From positions 197,022,935 through 197,086,934 of the forward strand of contig CP136061.1 in NCBI GenBank assembly GCA_032622095.1: a stretch of DNA of 64,000 nucleotides. Direction: 5' to 3'. This DNA is from Siphonodentalium dalli. Its lineage: Eukaryota; Mollusca; Scaphopoda; Gadilida; Siphonodentaliidae. The notes beneath the pieces were generated by a model that saw nothing but the letters and a program-made list of their open reading frames with translations, searched no databases and was not told where the DNA came from. Positions 58,384 through 64,000 of this stretch are shown here, in pieces; within the stretch, counting starts at the first letter, position 1; each line of letters opens with the position of its first letter. Both the position numbers and the translations under genes were made by a program.

Positions 58384-59856
58384 TTATGGCAGCACTCCTC
58401 CAGGATCCCAGGGCCATTTGCTAGATTGTCCCCTACTAGTATGTGTTTTGCATCTTTCCGAGGACAGCTTATCGGGGTTCACATTTGCTTTCATGATCAA
58501 TCCTTGGTCCTGCTCCTCCACTGGAAAATATACAGAACTACATGCATCTATTGGAGTGCTAGTTCTGTATTCACTGTAGTGTTCTTCTATATCACTGGTG
58601 TTAGATGAAGCGACGATTGTTAATGAGGCCGGTGTGCAATGTTGGCATAACAAGTTTTCAGAGGAGATGCTGAATGTGGCAGGAGTACTGTCGTTACTTT
58701 CAGTTTCGTCGGATTCAGTTTCTTTGACTATTATTCCCGTGCTGTATTGAATTACGGAATTTTCACCAAGGTCATTTATGGTCATTTCATCTTTGGAAGT
58801 TTCTGTATCACTGGGGTGTCCTAGCTTAGCCAAGTGTTCCACTTGGTCCACTGGGAGAAACAGAATTTCGTCCCATGTGTATAATTCTCGTGAGTTTTCA
58901 CCAGATGGAGAGATACAGGTACTTTCTGAACTACCAGTAATCTGTCCTCGTTTCTCATTTGAGCTAGTTTCTGTGTGGCATGACTGGTTACTGTCAAATA
59001 GATTCTGTTCAACGAAGGTAGAACTCATGGTTCCATCTGTGATGGGTCCACCGTGAGCCTCGGTTGTGCTCTGCTCTGAATCTAGGATGTTGCCTCTCAC
59101 CAATTGGTTTATGATGTCATATGTGGGCATTGAAATGTCATTGCCAAGTAGCTGTCTATGCCTCCGTTCTAAATATACCAGAGTTTTTATTGGGGTTCTA
59201 CACGGACTGATGGACTCCTTGAAGCATGTATCCCCTATATCGCCCTCACTGGATGGCGAGCTGATATGTTGGACAATAAGGTCACCACTGGAGCTCTGCT
59301 TCAATTGTGAGTTTTCCCCGGATGGAGAACTACAGGTACTTTCTGAACTACCCGCAATCTGTCTTTGATTCTCATTCGAGCTAGTTCATGTGTGGCAAGA
59401 CTGGTTACTGTCAAATAGATTCTGTTCAACGAAGGTAGGACTCATGGTTCCATCTGTGATGGGTCCACCGTGAGCCTCGGTTGTGCTCTGCTCTGAATCT
59501 AGGATGTTGCCTCTCACCAATTGGTTTATGATGTCACATGTGGGCATTGAAATGTCATTGCCAAGTAGCTGTCTATGTCTCCGTTCTAAATATGTCAGAG
59601 TTTTTATTGGGGTTCTACATGGCCTGATGAACTCCTTGAAGCATGTATCTCCTAGATCGCCCTCATTGGATGGCAAACTATTATTTTGGAACATGAGGTC
59701 ACCACTGGAACTCTGCCTCAATTCCTGACTTGGCATGCGCGCTATGTCAGGAATTCCCCAAAATCTACTACAACTTGTTTTGTACAGCAGGGCAGTACGA
59801 TTGATCTTTTCAATTTGAAAACAGAAACAATTCTTTTTCAGTCCTAAATCAAATGA
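58384..59856 (-). pseudogene. Unidentified coding region with 139-codon internal duplication
   Basis: The frame is open from a stop at 59857-59859 to TAA at 58384-58386 (491 codons) except for one TGA at 59386-59388. A 417-bp unit is duplicated: landmarks RRHRQLLGNDISMP and GNILDSEQSTTEAHGG occur in both halves. The protein is rich in Ser, Thr, Asp and Glu, with phrases such as SGENSRELYTWDEILF and EEHYSEYRTSTPI, which is typical of a disordered cytoplasmic region; I do not recognise a family. An acceptor could lie near 59808, where the minus strand reads ATTGAAAAG before INRTALLYKTS. It lies on the same strand inside the MCT-like intron. The lone stop, in a codon that reads GAA in the other repeat, could be a recent mutation or an assembly error. 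Confidence 0.5.
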
Positions 59857-59859
59857 TTA

Positions 59860-61396
59860 AATTAATGATAAGCAAATACCTGCGCAACCTTTGATGATTA
59901 GAGAACAAATTCAACAATGCCTCCAAGCTCCTGTCGAAAGTGAAAGTGCAATAATCATGTCACAAACACAGTTTACACATGATGTCATGAAATTGAATAC
60001 ACTTAAAATTGAATTGCCTAGTCTTCGTGTATCTGTGGTACACAATAATCCATAAAATCTTCAAAACAACATTCATTGTTGCAAATTACATGAAACACAG
60101 ATCAATCACACGTTGATTTTTCAATTTCGTGCCACGTGGGCCTTGACCTTGTAGTGGAGAAATCGGTGTATATAAAGTGTTTGTCGACGCCGATGCCGGC
60201 TCTAAATAAAAGTGTAATGTCGCACTTCTTCGTATTTTCTCAGTGGATGTGAATGCGATTTGGTATGTTGGTCCGGGTTGGGTCATGGATGATATTGATT
60301 ATCGCACATGCACATTTGATTTGTTTTTTTAATTTACAAATTTCGAGTAGAAGATTTGTTTACAATCGAGATGGCTAATCACAAACTGTGCCACAGTAAT
60401 ATTTTACCGAATGCCATGTTATCAGACTAGAAAGGCTGTGATTAATCCTCGATTAATCTATTATTTGATTGAGTCTCTGAATGACTCAGTGAGGACAATT
60501 AAAAAGTGATCATCGGCAATCGTTGTTGTTGTTGTACTTGTATGTAAATTCCTCCGTCTCGGTTGTCTTCGGAGCACGCTGCTCTCCTAACTCAGAACAC
60601 CGTTACTAACAGTCGATTGTGTTGAAGTTGAAGTGAAGAAAACGTAATTCTTCGATCAGTTTCTGCTGGATTCTGCGCAGTAACCTCCCGGAAGTCACGT
60701 GTGAAATTTACAAGAAAGCATACACGCTATTTTCACTCTTGGTATAGAAATATAGAAAAATTATATGACGTCATAATTCACATGCATTTAGGTATAAACA
60801 CCCACTGGGGTGGTTGCTATCATTGCTTTATGTTTATTCATGTTTATTATACATTTTTGTCACTAAGTGGCGATTGTCTTTTGTGTATGTGAATGAGAAA
60901 TCGTATGTGGGGAATGTGCGCCTCGAACCAGATTGGAGAAGGGTTAAACCCTGTACTGTGATGTTATTCGAACAAATGGTTGTTGTTTATGTGGAAGTTT
61001 CGCGACAATAGACGACGATTTCCGAAAATCTACGGGTAACTTCGTGACTCTCTCGTGATAAACCAAACAACGTGTTTTTCGCGAATAAATAACATAACCG
61101 AACACTGATTATTTTCGCCCACGAAGTGTGCCTGTAGATTATATCGTATCCATGCATACCATCATCATACTTTACCTTTCGTATATTTTTGAGGACATTT
61201 TCATAAATTGGTAACTTTTGTTTCTAAATTACAACCTATAACGAAGGTCATCCGTGCCTTTAAAGCCCCTATATACAGCATGTAGGTTGGGATTATATCA
61301 GGCATTTCAGCGTTATGAAATATAGTCAATATTGAGTATCTACTTGATCAAATGACATTCCATTTCAAATTAATTTGATATCTTAAAAGTACACAA
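59860..61396. other. Intronic stretch, nothing recognised
   Basis: A patch at 60540-60700 is richer in CpG and contains CCCGGAAGTCACGTG (ETS-like and E-box-like cores) near 60688; a CRE octamer is near 60765. These could mark an internal promoter, but there is no supporting exon. Confidence 0.35.
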
Positions 61397-62035
61397 TCAT
61401 GACACCGTTAATGTTAAGGACTTTGCTAACCCATTTTCAACCCATATTTGATAGACACAAAATTAAGGATTGTTCAGCTTTGTTAGTAATCAGAGCAACC
61501 AAACCCACTCTTGCAACTTTTTAAGAGTATAATTCATGGTGGCGTATGTTAGAAATACAAAATGTGAAACCTTTTTCGAACCCAAATTCAACAAACACAA
61601 GTCCATATTTATCTAAGAAAAAATATGGGTATGTGTACATAACACTGTGAAGGATGGTGAACAATAAATATATACTCACATTTCTGAGTGTTCTTTGGAT
61701 TTTGTGTCTTGGAAGCAATTGTTTACATATGGTAGATTTCATTTTCAGTGTTCATCATTCTTCACAATGCCATATTTTGTTCTTAAAAAAGGGACTTTGT
61801 GTTTGTTGAATTTGGGTTCGAAAAAATAGATTTGAAAAACCTCTATAAATTTCACATTTGGTATTTCTAACATAATCAACCATGAATTATACTATAACAA
61901 GTTTGCATCAATGGGTTTGGTTACTGTGATTACTAATAAAAGTGAACATACATGTAATCCTTAATTTTGTCTCCATCATTTTGGGGGGAAATTAGGTTAT
62001 TAAAGTCCTTAAATAAAAGAATCATCACACATGAC
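61397..62035. repeat. Long inverted repeat (arms of about 208 and 245 bp)
   Basis: Arm 61397-61604 pairs with 61791-62035; shared landmarks are AAGGACTTTGCTAACC, CACAAAATTAAGGATT and TTCGAACCCAAATTCAACAA with their inverses. The arms are diverged, with small indels. The central spacer is about 190 bp. Fold-back element without coding capacity; the minus ORF 61521-61742 is not supported as a gene. Confidence 0.75.
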
Positions 62036-62352
62036 TAATCAAGCCCTGTATGCATGTGTACATTCCTGAATAACATTGTAAGTCTGTTTTTTAATTCACA
62101 GATTCTAGGACGGGTACGTGGCTTTTAATAAACACAGATGACACGTGTCTTAATTGGTTTGTCGCTACGTCAGGTGTGCCAATGTGAGATGATGGAACTC
62201 GAGGCTGTATGCTCCTCTCGTTCTATCTTTCAGTGATAGCACTCGCCCCGCATAAACAAACACATACGCACACTAATGTCGTTCTGTACATGTATGTAGA
62301 TATGGATGAGAAAGTAAACCCATGCCAGTGTGCATTTAGATGTATAATTTAC

Positions 62353-63102
62353 CTGCTATTGGTCCAGCACTCAATCGGACAGAACCATCAACAGTAACAT
62401 ATATCCCTATTCCAATGTTAAGCATGTCGCTTGTGTCAGTATTATCTTTCGTCACGAGTTTCGTTAGAGGACTCACTACTCCGACCAATACTCCATGGAA
62501 GACTGCCAGCACACACAGGTTGCTGTAGTTGTCTGTCCTGGTGTATCCGAAGGGGATTACAGCACAAGCCAGGAGGGCGACTGAGAATGGGATGGGGGAG
62601 ACTCTTTTGGTAAGCAGAACATATAACAGTGTCGCAAGCTGGCCGCCAATATTACCAACTCCGACAAGAGTGGCAACGAAAGCGCTTTCGTCCTTTGTGT
62701 ATCCTTTCGAGTATACCATATCGACAATGTAGATTCCATATCCATACATAATACTGTATGTTAAACCACATGCTATGATAACTTTAACGAGTCTCCAAAA
62801 GCCAATCTTGTTCACGCTAGCTTGTATTCCTTTCCAGTGTCCTTTGACAGTTCGTTTACTTCCTCTCTCTGTGACGTAGACAAGCATCGCCATGGGAATA
62901 TGTTGTAGAAGGGCAGCACTCATCAGTAGGCACGATCCCCGCCAGCCATACTGCGATATTACGAAGCGAAATACCGCAGGCCCAGCTGCGGTACCACAAG
63001 CTACAACGACGGAAAATGTAACTAGCCATTGCCTTCCTCTCTTGCCTCCATATTCTGCCGCAATTGTCAATATTGACGCATAGATTAAGGTTGTCCCAAG
63101 TC
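62353..63102 (-). CDS. MCT-like (SLC16 family) transporter, large internal exon
   Basis: A proton-linked monocarboxylate-transporter-like member of the major facilitator superfamily in the plasma membrane; the substrate is not predictable. Acceptor AATTCCAG on the minus strand at 63103, donor GCAG|GTAAAT at 62352, 750 bp. Domains in order over about 249 residues: LGTTLIYASILTIAAEYGGK and RGRQWLVTFSVVVACGTAAGP (helices 3-5 region with the YGGKRGR loop), YGWRGSCLLMSAAL, then a basic loop SKRTVKGHWKG, then helices 7-11 with VSPLTKLV and SDMLNIGIGIYVT, ending SAGPIA. The last base gives phase 1 and matches the exon at 47469. Exons encoding the N-terminal helices are not recognisable in 63103-64000. 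The frame is intact. Confidence 0.85.
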
Positions 63103-64000
63103 CTGGAATTCAAGCAAGTGGTTGAGTGTTTTGTTTTTGGGAAGGGCAAGTAAAACCTCAAATATGTCGACATGCTCTAATTGAAACCCACATAGCATAT
63201 AAAATTGTATACACGGATGACGTAATTAAAATGAGAGCTATTCCATATATCTGGACCGACATTTGCCATGGTCAAATGTCAAAAGGAAAACAAATATGGA
63301 TAGGATCAATCGACATCAGAATCATTTTTGGCAGATATTCGTATGAATGTCAATTTTAAATAAAGCGTGAAGTTGGTGTTTATATAAACTGTGAATATTC
63401 GTTGAAATAAATGGTTGCCAAAACTTATGGCCGCTTGTCCAATACCTAATTATAACAAATTTTGAAACTCACATATATTCAAGTGAAGTTCGTGTTTATA
63501 ATATAAAAACGGAATATCCCTTGAATTTGTTAAAGCAAACAAAATGGCCGCGTAAATACTCAACATTTGGACGCTCTTGAAAAAAACTATTGGGTTGCTG
63601 GCCTGGCCTGTTAGTCTGGTCGATATACTCAAATTTTAGGGTCAATATATAGAACAAACTTGGACTTAGTCGGTTTTATTCCATTTTGAAGAGAAATATA
63701 TCCTCTATAACATTTCCAATATCCAAACATATGCATTCTGATCACTCCCGGAGGTGATATCACGGGGTGATCCATTTTTGGCAACTACAATGTGAACAGA
63801 CCTGGTAAATATCCAGACATTTCAAAACCTCTATGTGTTGGACTCTCAAATAGAGTTTCCAATAACCACATAGTTCAGCACCATTGAAAGACCATTTGAA
63901 CTATATATTTGAACATGTGTATGGCTTCACCAGAATGTAAGTTAATATTTAATTATGTTATTGTATTTATATAGTAGAGATATATAGTGTTATTTTTTAA
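63103..64000. other. Upstream intron of the MCT-like gene
   Basis: No further MCT exon seen. A two-copy imperfect repeat with a period of about 117 bp (GTGAAGTTGGTGTTTATA near 63367, GTGAAGTTCGTGTTTATA near 63484, each ending ATGGCCGC) is present. Confidence 0.45.

Larger units (their letters stand above)
47470..62352 (-). other. Long intron of the MCT-like gene
   Basis: Bounded by GCAG|GTAAAT (donor at 62352) and TTGCAG| (acceptor at 47470) on the minus strand. It holds the inverted-repeat element 47792-49842, Helitron fragment 51144-51790, fold-back repeats at 52147 and 61397, the 164-bp array at 53268, and an unidentified same-strand coding region at 58384-59856. The presence of that coding region means that a nested gene or a mis-joined gene model should be considered. 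Confidence 0.6.

Overview
The window looks like nuclear DNA of a multicellular animal, probably a marine invertebrate and perhaps a lophotrochozoan such as a mollusc; the species cannot be read from the sequence. Coding potential is sparse and split into short exons with GT/AG borders. Two host gene families are recognisable (thrombospondin type 1 repeats and an SLC16/MCT-like transporter). Most of the rest is eukaryotic mobile DNA: Helitron-like elements, a Penelope-like retroelement, a non-LTR retroelement fragment, inverted-repeat MITEs and many minisatellites. I saw no operons, CRISPR, rRNA or tRNA.

Layout, left to right. 1-865: 164-bp repeat array, an inverted relative of the array at 53.27-54.95 kb. 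1.3-2.35 kb: palindromic MITE and a cluster of short palindromes. 3.38 kb: two CRE octamers. 4.73-7.33 and 17.04-20.15 kb: two copies of one Helitron-like element. 7.34-8.27 kb: two inverted-repeat elements. 8.39-13.79 kb: plus-strand gene fragment with one candidate and two good exons, both good ones encoding TSP1 repeats. 8.88-9.5 and 14.99-15.41 kb: a duplicated repeat. 15.9-16.9 kb: 3' end of a non-LTR retrotransposon. 20.2-26.2 kb: head-to-tail Helitron array. 26.39-36.97 kb: a 4.37-kb unit in two full copies and one deleted copy. 38.75-40.53 kb: second Helitron array, rich in NRF1-like palindromes. 41.1-45.17 kb: 195-bp satellite split by a decayed Penelope-like element with a hammerhead-like motif. 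46.64-47.12 kb: TA-flanked MITE. 47.27-63.10 kb: minus-strand MCT-like gene with two recognised exons separated by an intron of about 14.9 kb. That intron holds a 2-kb inverted-repeat element, a perfect hairpin, a Helitron fragment, fold-back repeats, the second 164-bp array and an unidentified, internally duplicated coding region at 58.4-59.9 kb.

The TSP1 gene (extracellular or cell-surface protein) and the MCT-like gene (plasma-membrane transporter) are on opposite strands, both incomplete, and show no functional link. The most distinctive content is structural: tandem Helitrons with A|TC...CTAG|T boundaries, repeated transcription-factor-like palindromes, and a Penelope element with a recognisable ribozyme core. 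All similarity calls are by eye and from memory of the families.
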